A DNA stretch of 64,000 bases, taken from positions 310,001-374,000 of the forward strand of contig NZ_JAQZAM010000002.1 of assembly GCF_028737215.1 (NCBI RefSeq). The letters run 5' to 3'. The first letter of the stretch is position 1; every line of letters begins with the position of its first letter. Under the pieces are notes generated by a model that did not search any database, was not told where the DNA came from, and saw only the letters and a list, made by a program, of their open reading frames with translations. Position numbers and translations under genes: made by a program. The DNA is from Actinomycetospora chibensis. Its GTDB lineage: Bacteria; Actinomycetota; Actinomycetes; Mycobacteriales; Pseudonocardiaceae. This document shows, piece by piece, positions 19,783 to 27,889 of the stretch.

Positions 19783-19970
19783 GTGGCCGGCGATCACTCG
19801 AAGCAGCCAGCGGGCGGCCGGCGTGCGTCCGACTGGTTCTGCCCGCGCATCAGCGTGTACCTCTATGTTCGCTCGCGGCCGATCATGCGACGGAGGGTCG
19901 GGCCTCGATCTCGGGACACGATCCGCGGGTCGCTGCGGCGCTGACCTCGTGCCCGGCTCGCGACGAGGAC

Positions 19971-21377
19971 ATGGGGGCGGCGATGGGCGGCGAGGGCCAG
20001 GGGTTTCCCGGGCGGTTGGCGGCGGTCGAGATGGACGGAGAGCTGCCGCGGCGGGAGGACCTCCCGCTGATCTTCGACGAGCTGGACCACCAGATGGCGG
20101 TCCAGGCCTACCTGTGGTCGCTGCCGCTGGTGTCGTACGCGCAGTGGCAGACCCAGCACCGCGAGGTGTTCGGGGCCACGAACTACGACCTGGTCCGTTA
20201 CCTGTCCTACGCCGACCGGCTCGGGCTGATCACAGCGAACGCGACGACGCCCTACATCCTGAACTTCATCGACCTGGGCGAGACCGGGGCCCTGCTCATC
20301 GAGGTCGGAGCCGGACCGACCGCCGGGGGCTTCTCCGACTTCTGGCAGCGGGAGTTCGGCATCCTCGGCGAGATGGGCCCCGACCAGGGGCGCGGCGGCC
20401 GGCACCTCGTCGTGCCGCCCGGGGAACGCGTCCCCGACGACACGTCCGACCTCTACGTGCACCGGGCGACCGGCAACAACATCATGTTCGGTTTCCGGGC
20501 CCTCGAGCCCGACCCGGAAAAGGCCGACGCGCTCGTCGCGACGGTTCGCCTCACGCCGTTCGACGGCCGGGAGGCCCCCGAGACACGGATCGTGGCTCCG
20601 GACGGGCGGGGGTGGTCGGGCGACCAGCCCCGCGGACTCGAGTACTGGGTCCGCCTGCACGAGATACACCAGCGCGAGATCGTCGACGAGCGCGACCGCT
20701 TCTTCCTCGCGATGCTGCGCCAGCTGGGGATCGAGAAGGGCCGTCCGTTCGACCCCGACGCCCGCACGGCCGCGCTGCTCACCGAGGCCACCCGCGTCGG
20801 CGAACTGATGGCCCAGGCCAACACCTTCGCGAAGCGATTCCCCGGGGCCACCTACTGGCCCGACCGCCAGTGGGACCTCGCGGTGCAGATGACCAACTCC
20901 GCGCAGCGCGGCGAGGGCTACGACGAGCTGCTCGAGCGGGCGTCGTGGTTCTACGAGGCGGTCAGCTTCTCCGAAGCCATGAAGAGCCAGACCCCCGGCC
21001 AGGGCCAGGCCTACCTCGGGGCCTACACCGACGCGCAGGGGAAATGGCTCGATGGCGGCGCGGACTACACCCTGCACGTGCCGCCGGGGGTGCCGGCGAA
21101 GCTGTTCTGGTCGGTCACGGTCTACGACGTCGCCACCCGGTGCCTGATCGACAACGAGCAGCAGCGCGGCGACCGCGGGTCCCGCGACGGTGAGCTCGTC
21201 GCCAACGACGACGGTTCGGTGGACGTGTTCTTCGGCCCCACCGCGCCGCCCGGCCGGGAGGACAACTGGGTCCAGACGATCCCGGGCCGGCACTGGTTCT
21301 CGTACTTCCGGCTGTACGGGCCGATGGAGAGCTACTTCGACCGCAGCTGGAAGCTCGGCGACATCACGCCGGCCTGA
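19971..21377 (+). CDS. DUF1254/DUF1214 domain protein, 468 aa
   Basis: Start at the ATG at 19971 with GAGGAC just before it; an in-frame extension upstream crosses the att relic and is rejected. The DUF1254 half contains AYLWSLPLVSYAQWQTQHREVFGA and NATTPYILNFIDL. The DUF1214 half contains YTLHVPPGVPAKLFWSVTVYD and VDVFFGPTAPPG, with the usual WYxxRLYGP-like ending. It is related to, but clearly diverged from, the 448-residue neighbour, so the pair is not a recent duplication. Cytoplasmic by sequence; role unknown. Confidence 0.8.
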   Translation: MGAAMGGEGQGFPGRLAAVEMDGELPRREDLPLIFDELDHQMAVQAYLWSLPLVSYAQWQTQHREVFGATNYDLVRYLSYADRLGLITANATTPYILNFIDLGETGALLIEVGAGPTAGGFSDFWQREFGILGEMGPDQGRGGRHLVVPPGERVPDDTSDLYVHRATGNNIMFGFRALEPDPEKADALVATVRLTPFDGREAPETRIVAPDGRGWSGDQPRGLEYWVRLHEIHQREIVDERDRFFLAMLRQLGIEKGRPFDPDARTAALLTEATRVGELMAQANTFAKRFPGATYWPDRQWDLAVQMTNSAQRGEGYDELLERASWFYEAVSFSEAMKSQTPGQGQAYLGAYTDAQGKWLDGGADYTLHVPPGVPAKLFWSVTVYDVATRCLIDNEQQRGDRGSRDGELVANDDGSVDVFFGPTAPPGREDNWVQTIPGRHWFSYFRLYGPMESYFDRSWKLGDITPA

Positions 21378-21381
21378 TCGC

Positions 21382-21540
21382 GTGATCGCCCCCTCACTGC
21401 ACGGCTACCGCCCGGCCTGGGTCCGCCGCGACCTCGTCGCCGGCGCGACCGTGTGGGCGGTCCTGGTGCCCGAGTCCCTGGCCGACGCCACGATCGCCGG
21501 CGTCCCGCCGGTCGTGGGCCTCTACGCCGCGCCAGGTCAC
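21382..21540 (+). pseudogene. SulP transporter N-terminal fragment
   Basis: GTG at 21382, 2 nt after the previous stop. The first about 50 residues (PSLHGYRPAWVRRDLVAGA to GVPPVVGLYAA) are a typical SulP N-terminus including the first membrane segment. The homology stops abruptly after GLYAA, and the same frame continues into a Rep-like protein. It is a second SulP relic, on the opposite strand to the one at 17.1-17.9 kb. Confidence 0.75.
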
Positions 21541-22032
21541 CAGCCTGCGGCCCGTCCGGATTGTGGGGTGCCGCTCGACCCGGAGGGCGGGGTGACGCTG
21601 GCGGTCACGAGCAACACCGACGGGACGAGGACGGCCGGGTACTCGGGGTTGGCGTCGTGCGGGTCGGTGTGGTGCTGCCCGCAGTGCGCCGCGAAGATCG
21701 CCACCCGCCGCGCGGACGAGCTGTCGAAGGTGATGCGCGCGGTCGACGAGGCCGGCGGCTCGGCGTTCCTGCTCACCCTCACCATGCGCCACGCTCGCGG
21801 TGACCGTCTCGGGTTGACCAAGGACGAGCGCCAGCGCTTGCGCCAGCTCGAGGACAAGCGCGCCGGCTACGAGGCGGCCAATGCGACCGGCTGGGACTTT
21901 GACGAGCATCAAGCCGAGGCCGACTCCATCGAGGAACACTCCCTGCGGCAGCGCAAGGGCTGCTGGGACGTCCTGTCCGACGCGTTCTCTCAACTCGCTC
22001 GCTGCGCAGTACAGCACGCGAATGAATTGTGA
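21541..22032 (+). pseudogene. truncated plasmid/ICE replication initiator (Rep) fragment
   Basis: In frame with the SulP fragment, the protein continues with GLASCGSVWCCPQCAAKIATRRADEL and FLLTLTMRH. This is the zinc-finger region and the first catalytic-domain motif of actinomycete Rep proteins of pSAM2-type integrative elements. The part retained corresponds to roughly the first third; the downstream HUH/relaxase-like motifs are lost after SDAFS. It ends where base composition drops, at the border of the AT-richer island. Non-functional as a Rep; it marks an old element junction. Confidence 0.7.
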
Positions 22033-22164
22033 CCCGCCAAAGCTAATCGCTCTTACCAGGGAATCGATTGCTGACAGCTAGGGCGGGCGCTCACAGCTTG
22101 CGGCTCATGGCCACCTATAATGATGTGGCTTCCTAGTACGACCAGGCCCTACTGTGGAGGTCCC

Positions 22165-22560
22165 GTGAGCTACGATCATCCCCACTTCAAGACTCACCCG
22201 ATTCCCTCTGACATCCAACGCATCCTCGTCGGAGGGTTTGCAAAGTCGGCCGCCACTTGGTTGATTGGAAGCTGGCGGCTCCACGGCGAGCGAACTACAT
22301 ACCTCCACCCCGGTGATCTATTTGGCCGAGTTCTCGCCTATCTATGGGACACTGAACCCGACGAGGCCATGATCTTCTTGGCTGATTACTTGGCCGACCT
22401 CAATGTCCACAATGAGAACGCTGCCATATATGGTGAAGTCAGCCTTGAGGAAGTCCTCCAAGGTCTACGTTTGTGCATGCCGACGAACTTCAGAGGCACA
22501 GAGGCGTTGAAGCGCAAGGCGCGCGCCGACGTTCCCGAGTATTACGGCGGCGACATCTAG
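22165..22560 (+). CDS. hypothetical protein, 131 aa
   Basis: GTG start at 22165 with GGAGGT 5 nt before it; a possible -10 TATAAT lies at 22116-22121 but I see no clear -35. The protein is soluble and acidic in its middle (WDTEPDEAMIFLADYLADLN), probably helical, with no motif I recognise. Its codon use is AT-richer than the flanking chromosome, like the whole island. It stands alone, on the same strand as the nucleotidyltransferase module 340 bp downstream. Could be an immunity or accessory gene; that is only a guess. Confidence 0.6.
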   Translation: MSYDHPHFKTHPIPSDIQRILVGGFAKSAATWLIGSWRLHGERTTYLHPGDLFGRVLAYLWDTEPDEAMIFLADYLADLNVHNENAAIYGEVSLEEVLQGLRLCMPTNFRGTEALKRKARADVPEYYGGDI

Positions 22561-22903
22561 GCCGCTCTGGTGATGGGGAACGGATCGAACGAACCATCGA
22601 CCGTCCGAGCTTGCCCCAGGAGACGGCGGGCAGCGGGCCGGCCGTGAAAGCCGGCGCTGGCCAACCACCGCCGCCGGGCTTCAAGAAGTTGGTCCATGGT
22701 CGAGCCCTCGCCCTCCTGGGTCGGTCAGCCCTTCGCTAGAGGCCTAGCCCACCAGCCGGCTCGATTTTCACTCGCATGCGCGAGTCCATGCGTGTGACTT
22801 CAGGCTAGGCTGATCGGGTGATGACCCGACACGTCGCCACGTGCGGCGAGAGCTGGCGATCATCGCTGCTAGCCTCCTCGAGCCAACTTCGAGGAAGGCG
22901 AGG
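22561..22903. other. intergenic, no supported gene
   Basis: This 343-bp stretch has no convincing coding sequence. It holds a short hairpin, ACTCGC-ATGC-GCGAGT, at about 22771-22786, and must contain the promoter of the gene pair starting at 22904; I cannot point to a clear -35/-10. Confidence 0.4.
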
Positions 22904-23383
22904 ATGTTCGGACCAGATGGCTACTTGCCGTCACGCGTCCTCGTGTCGCCTGACCAGCTGTACGAAGGATTCGTCGCAGCCTTTCCTCAATCGACAACTC
23001 GCGCGAACCTCTTCCAAGCCTGGCTCTTCCACCGGGTCGAGGTGGCCGAACTGGTTCGCGTTCGGATGCAGTGGATCGGTGGCAGTTTCGCGACATCGCG
23101 AGTCGATCCCCCAGACATCGACGTCGTTACCTTCATTGAAGGCCCGGAGTTCGAGACTCTTTCGCCAGGACGAATACGGCTGGTCGAGCGACTCTTCGAG
23201 GGACCGAAGACTAGAGATGAGCGCGGTGTTGACGCTTATGTCGTCGCATACTATCCCGAAACTCACCCAGCTCGGTTTGGATACGCGCGAGCACGCGGAG
23301 ATTGGGATGACCACTTCAGTAGGCTGAAGGACGATCACGACCGGTCCCGCGGGTACTTGGAGGTGCGAGATGACCCCAGTTAG
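22904..23383 (+). CDS. DUF6932-type nucleotidyltransferase-like protein
   Basis: ATG at 22904, behind AGGAAGGCGAGG, is preferred to a GTG at 22841 because the family begins near FGPDGYLP. The 159-residue protein contains WIGGSFATSRVDPPDIDVV (about residues 57-75), that is GGS-x9-DID. This matches the hG[GS]-x9-13-DhD core of polymerase-beta-type nucleotidyltransferases and is the feature that places it near DUF6932. A helical C-terminus follows. It overlaps the next gene by 14 nt, so the two are a coupled pair. Such small enzymes act as toxins, antitoxins or second-messenger synthases; which applies here is not visible. Confidence 0.65.
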   Translation: MFGPDGYLPSRVLVSPDQLYEGFVAAFPQSTTRANLFQAWLFHRVEVAELVRVRMQWIGGSFATSRVDPPDIDVVTFIEGPEFETLSPGRIRLVERLFEGPKTRDERGVDAYVVAYYPETHPARFGYARARGDWDDHFSRLKDDHDRSRGYLEVRDDPS

Positions 23384-24347
23384 CTCCCTCCGCGCCGCCA
23401 TCGCTCGCCTGGACGAGACTCTGCAAGTGACCGAGGGCACCGAGTACGCCGGGCTGAATCTAACCTCACGTAGCCTCCGACACCTTCGTGGTGATCTAGA
23501 GCAACAGCTGGTTGCTGCGAGGCGCTCAGAGGTAGAACTCCACCTGAGTGGGCAACCGGTACTCGACCACGAGATAAGAATCGATAAGCTGGCCCAGTTC
23601 TTGGGACGTTTCCAAGAGTCGGTGGCTGCGATCGCCCAGGCGCTAGCGGGCAAGGCGACTTCTCGTGCTCCCATCCCAGCGAATCTTCGTGATGCTTCGA
23701 GCCTCCGGCTCGCCGGAGTGTTCCCGGGGTCGTTTGGTGCGACGCTGCGCGGACCAGAAGAGAACGTGGACGATGGCGTTCTTTTCGAACTGCCCAACGA
23801 GGATGTCGAGAGCCTGCTCGATCTCTCACTGAAGAGAATACTTTCGATCGTGGATGCGGTGCACCTCACGGATGGCAGCGACGAGGAGACTATCGTCGAG
23901 CTCGTTGCTCCACTCGGCTCGAGGGCACTTCGCCATGTGACATGGCTCGCGAAGCTTATGGCCGACGATGAGCTGGATGCCGAGTGGATTTGGACTGCAC
24001 CGGGCAGCAGCAGCAAGTATTCCGCGCTCTCATCGGGCGGCGCTCGCCGTCTATACCGAGTTCTTAGTAACAACGAAGCGACTGAAGAAGCTCAAGTTGT
24101 ACGCGGCCTGCTCGGAGGGGCGAGCGAAATCAGAAATCGCATCGAGCTGCAGCTTGCCACCGGCGAGATTATCAACGCGCGCGTCGCGGACGATGTTGTT
24201 GCTGCTCTTCGTGACTACTTCGGCTCGGAGGTGAACGCGACCTTCAACGTACGGACTGTCACATCGAGGACATCAGGGATCGTGAGGAACTACTACCTCT
24301 TGACCGACCTGGAATACGCGATCCCTCCGGGACAGCAGCCCAGCTAG
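23370..24347 (+). CDS. unknown partner protein of the nucleotidyltransferase, 325 aa
   Basis: ATG at 23370 preceded by GGAGGT and overlapping the previous gene. I do not recognise the family. The N-terminal half is helical (a coiled-coil-like segment at about 15-60) and contains GQPVLDHEIRIDKLAQFLGRF and VFPGSFGATL. The C-terminal 70 residues alternate strands (RIELQLATGEIINARVADDVV to YYLLTDLEYA) and look like a small beta-barrel. There is no membrane helix and no obvious catalytic motif. Obligatory coupling to the nucleotidyltransferase suggests an inhibitor, substrate-presenting or sensor subunit; inferred only from position. Confidence 0.65.
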   Translation: MTPVSSLRAAIARLDETLQVTEGTEYAGLNLTSRSLRHLRGDLEQQLVAARRSEVELHLSGQPVLDHEIRIDKLAQFLGRFQESVAAIAQALAGKATSRAPIPANLRDASSLRLAGVFPGSFGATLRGPEENVDDGVLFELPNEDVESLLDLSLKRILSIVDAVHLTDGSDEETIVELVAPLGSRALRHVTWLAKLMADDELDAEWIWTAPGSSSKYSALSSGGARRLYRVLSNNEATEEAQVVRGLLGGASEIRNRIELQLATGEIINARVADDVVAALRDYFGSEVNATFNVRTVTSRTSGIVRNYYLLTDLEYAIPPGQQPS

Positions 24348-24438
24348 CCCGATCTGTCGCACCCCCGGTGCTCCCATGCCCGCAGGCCGGCTGTATTGTG
24401 CGAGCCCACATTTCCTAGGAATCGATAGAGAGCCTTCG

Positions 24439-24945
24439 ATGCCCTTCAGCAGGTTGGAAGAGAGTGAGTTGCAGGGGCTGTCAGAGGACCAGCTCAAGGT
24501 CGCTCGAGAGCTCGACCGGTTGACCATCGCTGTCGCTGCTCAGGTCAACACAGGTTATGCACGAGCCCGCGGATGGCAAGCAGCTCACACAGTACTGAGC
24601 CCACTCACGGCCACACTTGCCGGAGCGGCAGGACTGACCGGAATCTCTGGGCTCATCGGCACAACTGGGGCCGGCGTCATCGCTCTATCCGCAGCGGTGG
24701 TCGCCGCTGCAGAAGGTGCGCTGAATCCTGCGGGTCGTGCCGTTAAGGCGCGTGACGACGCCGAATCGTTCATCGCGGTGCGTGATGAGATTCGTCAATT
24801 CGCCTACCTCCGCCTCGGTGAGATGTCGGCGCTGGAGGGAACTGAACAGGTTGGAGCTTTCACGAAGAGGCTGCACGAGATTGGAGAGAAGGCCGACCCG
24901 CCAGGCATCCTGATGTGGCGTCGCATTAGGCGCGGCTCATCATGA
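24439..24945 (+). CDS. SLATT-like two-TM membrane protein
   Basis: ATG at 24439 chosen because it begins the conserved part; AGAG lies about 10 nt upstream. The 168-residue protein has an N-terminal helix, two adjacent hydrophobic segments (about 55-76 and 80-98, rich in Ala/Gly) and a C-terminal helical tail with the pattern LNPAGRAVKARDDAESFIAVRDEIRQF. This matches the layout of SLATT domains, two-TM effectors found with SMODS-type nucleotidyltransferases and SLOG proteins. It starts 91 bp after the unknown partner. Assignment is by layout, not by a unique motif; another small 2-TM family is possible. Confidence 0.55.
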   Translation: MPFSRLEESELQGLSEDQLKVARELDRLTIAVAAQVNTGYARARGWQAAHTVLSPLTATLAGAAGLTGISGLIGTTGAGVIALSAAVVAAAEGALNPAGRAVKARDDAESFIAVRDEIRQFAYLRLGEMSALEGTEQVGAFTKRLHEIGEKADPPGILMWRRIRRGSS

Positions 24946-24999
24946 AGATGAACTTGCCCTTGCGCCAACGGCCAATCGGGGCGGCGGCCATCGCGCGGC

Positions 25000-25417
25000 C
25001 TAAGTCGAGCCTCTTCGTAGGGACTGGGCAGCACTAATTATGGCGTCGTAGGAGGCGGGTCTGTAGCCCAGGTCTGCGACACCAAGAATGACGGCGAGAC
25101 GCCCGATTAGAACATCTCGTGGATCGTCTGTATCGGGCGATGAGCGCGGTTGCGTCCTGGCCGTCTGCCACGTCATCAGATGGTCCGATGCGGTCAGCTC
25201 CTCTACGGCGACCCGTGCCGCACGCGCAAGAGTGGCCGACCGCGTCGCCTTTGCTGTTCCGCTGATGACCTGGCCGTCCTGCTCCAGGCGAGCGCGGACG
25301 CGCTCGACGAGAGCCTGGTCAACCTCGACCTCCTTCTCGATACGCGAACCCGACCCTCGAGGCCGCCCCTCGACGTCGAGTCCTGACTACCTGCTCGTAC
25401 TTGTCTCGGAGGCGCAC
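25000..25417 (-). pseudogene. frameshifted small gene of unknown function
   Basis: The minus strand between 25386 and 25000 encodes a plausible protein (VDQALVERVRARLEQDGQ, then TLARAARVAVEELTASDHL, ending AQSLRRGST) but has no start codon before an upstream stop at 25387-25389. A GTG at 25417 begins VRLRDKYEQ in a different frame and runs through the same DNA. Joining the two needs one frame change near 25370-25390. No family recognised. It lies tail to tail with the SLATT-like gene. It may be a relic or an assembly indel. Confidence 0.35.
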
Positions 25418-25514
25418 TGTGCGGACCGCCGGGTGATCACCTGAGCGTGGCTGCGACGCGAGGGGTCGAGTTTGGCCGATTATGACTGACCCGCTCCGGA
25501 CCGCCCCGGGAAAG

Positions 25515-26600
25515 CTAGAACAAATCGGCGCTATTCGGAAGCAGTGCGGTCCTTTCTACGGCGGATAGACTGCGCTCGTCGTGCCGGAATGGAATATAGG
25601 TAGGGTGGCCCTCGCGGACCCGTAAGAGTCCGAGCGCTCCTCCTTGTTCCTTGACCATCCCGTGAGTTTCATTGAGCAGGCTGGCCAGAACCGTATCCGC
25701 CGAAGGCGCGTCGTTCTTGAGGGTCTTTGGTACGCGGTTGTTCGCCTCAGCGCGCGCGATCCATAGCTTCTTTTCAGAGACACCATACTTCAACGGTGCC
25801 GCCTGCGGATTCAGCCTTGCAGATCGGGCAATAACCATTGCGGCCAAGGCCCGCACTTGAATCGGATGTAGGGGAGTTTTGCGGAGCATAGCGAAGAGAG
25901 GCGACGTCATAAGCCCGTTGAGAAGTCCGCGATCGTCGATCGCTCCAACGACGACCACCTTCCCCAACCTCAGAATTACCGGCGACGGCCAGCCCAAGGG
26001 GATGATTGCATCGAAGTCGCACAGCTCACAGCCACTCTCTTGTGCTAAAAAGGTGGCGAAAGTCGAGTGTCCGTTCGGAACGTAGGCAACGCCTCGACAC
26101 TCTTGGAGCAGGTCGTGGAGGTGCGCGAGACCCTCTAGGTCTTTCACGGTCGCTATAGTACTCGAATTGCGGTCTCGGATATCCGAGCGCAGTCGAAGGT
26201 CGTTGCGTCTAGACCCATAAGCGATCTTCACGGTCCAGCCCCGAAGCGTTCTCTCGCCCAGCCGTTCTACGGCGGCCGGGCCGACATCAAACGCTTGCTG
26301 GACTGACTTTTCCAGCCTGCTGAGATGCTCGTTGTTGCACTTCTTGCAACAGGGAATCGCAAAGTGGCGAAGGGGCAACCCAGTTAGATTCGGAAGTAGC
26401 ATTAGCGCGCGATCACGCCACGCCGGGAACCGGCGCTGAAGCCACTTTGGGAAGACGTCCTCTACGCTCCGACTTGTCTCGTCTAGGGCAAGGTTGCAGA
26501 CGAAGCACCTATCCTCACCTAGGCCGCGACCTAACCAGGGTTTGAAGTCAACTCCCCCCATCTCCATGGCCTCATGTAGCGGCGCTTCAGGTGATGTCAT
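25515..26600 (-). CDS. HNH-like zinc-binding nuclease family protein
   Basis: ATG at 26600 preferred; a TTG at 26669 would add 23 unsupported residues. The 361-residue protein has CFVCN (about residue 32), EDVFPKWLQRRF (about 46) and CCKKCNNEHLSRLE (about 86). The spacing and the CxxC pairs match HNH-type treble-clef nucleases of the EHVFPKW kind, but the usual His before VFPKW is Asp here. The remaining 250 residues are unassigned. Families like this occur in phage-defence and mobile regions, which fits the AT-richer island. Whether it still cuts DNA is uncertain because of the His-to-Asp change. Confidence 0.6.
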   Translation of the reverse strand: MTSPEAPLHEAMEMGGVDFKPWLGRGLGEDRCFVCNLALDETSRSVEDVFPKWLQRRFPAWRDRALMLLPNLTGLPLRHFAIPCCKKCNNEHLSRLEKSVQQAFDVGPAAVERLGERTLRGWTVKIAYGSRRNDLRLRSDIRDRNSSTIATVKDLEGLAHLHDLLQECRGVAYVPNGHSTFATFLAQESGCELCDFDAIIPLGWPSPVILRLGKVVVVGAIDDRGLLNGLMTSPLFAMLRKTPLHPIQVRALAAMVIARSARLNPQAAPLKYGVSEKKLWIARAEANNRVPKTLKNDAPSADTVLASLLNETHGMVKEQGGALGLLRVREGHPTYIPFRHDERSLSAVERTALLPNSADLF

Positions 26601-27057
26601 GATGAGATCTGGATTGCAGCGTTGCTGACGAACATCGCCTCTGAGTCGTGACGGCTCGCTGTGTTCCAACGTCGCTGCCGCCCCCGCACTTGGACACGGC
26701 GGTAAAGGCTAGTCGCCTACGACTCTTTCGGCACGCCTCGTGACCGCCACCCCAACGATCACGCCGCCGCTGCGCCTCGTCAGAGGCGACCCCGACCAGC
26801 AGCCCGCCGAACGCAGCCGGTACGACGACGCCGACGCCCGCCGCGCTCGCCGAGGTGCTCGCCGGCCCCACCGGACAACCCGACCCGGACCGGACGAAGC
26901 GGAGCACTTGAGATCGCCCACGACGTCATGGCGTATCCCACGGCGACGGCCCCTCGGGCCCGCACTTGCTCGACAGGCAGGCAACGAGGCACCGGGACGT
27001 ACCTAGCGTCCTCCGGTGGCCGGAGTCGGGCGATTCGACGGAACACATGGCCGGCTG
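26601..27057. other. intergenic, nothing recognisable
   Basis: Both strands carry open frames, but all are Arg/Pro/Ala-rich with no sensible domain, and none has a good ribosome site. Composition returns to high GC here, so this is the right border of the AT-richer island. No repeats or RNA genes seen. Confidence 0.4.
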
Positions 27058-27267
27058 CTAGCCCGAGTCCTGGTCGTCGGGGTGGCCCAGACGGCCCCGG
27101 TCCACGATGTCTCGCGGCGCAGGAGCGTCGGGATCGGGATCGACGCCGAACCACGCAGCCCGCATCACGCTGCCCCACTCCAGCGGCCCGGCCGGGTCCA
27201 CCGCCGCGTCCACCGCCTCTCGTAAGGCGTCAAAGTCGCCGGGACCTTCATCCGCCTCGTGTGCCAT
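27058..27267 (-). CDS. small hypothetical protein
   Basis: A 69-residue acidic protein (MAHEADEGPGDFDALREAVDA, later MRAAWFGVDPDPDAP). Its Asp-rich, Arg-poor composition is natural for a minus-strand gene and unlike a shadow. GAGG lies about 15 nt before this ATG, and in-frame ATGs at 27285 and 27300 are alternatives. No family recognised. It could be a remnant of a longer gene. Confidence 0.4.
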   Translation of the reverse strand: MAHEADEGPGDFDALREAVDAAVDPAGPLEWGSVMRAAWFGVDPDPDAPAPRDIVDRGRLGHPDDQDSG

Positions 27268-27489
27268 GAACGCACCGTGCCTCATTACAGAGGTCGACAT
27301 GGGCGGTTTCGCGCACTTAATTGCCTCGGCGTCCCCGCCTCGCCGGTCGCTGTGGGGTAGGTGCCGTCGCCACCGCGCCCGAACGGACAGCACCACCAGC
27401 GTCACAGCCAGGGTCGGGTACGGCGAAGTTGGCGACCAGTTCATTGATCGCGGTCGCCCACCCCATGCGTTCAATTTCCGCGTCGGCGG

Positions 27490-27819
27490 CTAGCACCTCG
27501 CCTCGCTTATCGCCCCATCAGCGGGTCGCGGAGCCCGGAGCGCGGAGCGCGGAGCGCGGAGCGCGGCGAGGGTGCGGTCGATGCTCGCGAGCACGTTGAG
27601 CGGAGTGATCTGACCAGACTCATGCGCGCACAGGAGCGCCCACGACGCGCGATGTGCGGTGTCGTCGAAGCCGCCCAACAGGTGCAGAGCCGCTTCAGCG
27701 CGGCGGTTTCCGTCGAGGGCGGCGGCGAATAGTTGGCCTATCGCCTCGCAAGGAATATCGCGGGCGGCCTCGGTCTCGAGGCCTTCGGTAGGGCGCGAGC
27801 TGGTGTCGTGAATGGTCAT
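27490..27819 (-). CDS. hypothetical protein, 109 aa
   Basis: ATG at 27819 (MTIHDTSSRPTEGLETEA). A helical protein with a Leu/Ala-rich centre (AIGQLFAAALDGNRRAEAALHLLGG) and a C-terminal tail made of a repeated A-P-R-S-A-L-R unit that comes from the heptanucleotide repeat at 27529-27563. It lies 70 bp downstream of the ECF sigma gene on the same strand and might be co-transcribed with it. It is not a recognisable anti-sigma factor: no zinc HxxxCxxC motif and no membrane helix. Unknown function. Confidence 0.5.
   Translation of the reverse strand: MTIHDTSSRPTEGLETEAARDIPCEAIGQLFAAALDGNRRAEAALHLLGGFDDTAHRASWALLCAHESGQITPLNVLASIDRTLAALRAPRSALRAPRPADGAISEARC
27529..27563. repeat. tandem heptanucleotide repeat inside a coding region
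   Basis: Five tandem CGGAGCG units, the first with one mismatch. Because 7 is not a multiple of 3, each unit shifts the frame, and slippage of one unit would change the protein's C-terminus and stop. Confidence 0.85.
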
Positions 27820-27889
27820 GCAGGTCTGACGCATCCCGCGGGCTCGCCGTTCCCACCGTCGCGAAGCAGGTGGGAACGGCGAGTGGCCG

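Noticed and set aside
23370-24347. The 325-residue protein as a HEPN toxin paired with a nucleotidyltransferase antitoxin.
   Set aside because: HEPN needs an R-x4-6-H motif; the two RxLRH sequences present (SRSLRH, SRALRH) have the wrong spacing and context. A MNT/HEPN pair is therefore not supported, though not excluded.
26740-27006. A GTG-started plus-strand gene beginning TATPTITPPLRLVRGDPD.
   Set aside because: No ribosome site, low-complexity Arg/Pro composition after the first 20 residues, and no match to a known family.
27529-27563. A CRISPR array or part of one.
   Set aside because: The units are 7 bp and contiguous with no spacers; no other regularly spaced repeats and no cas genes were seen in the window.
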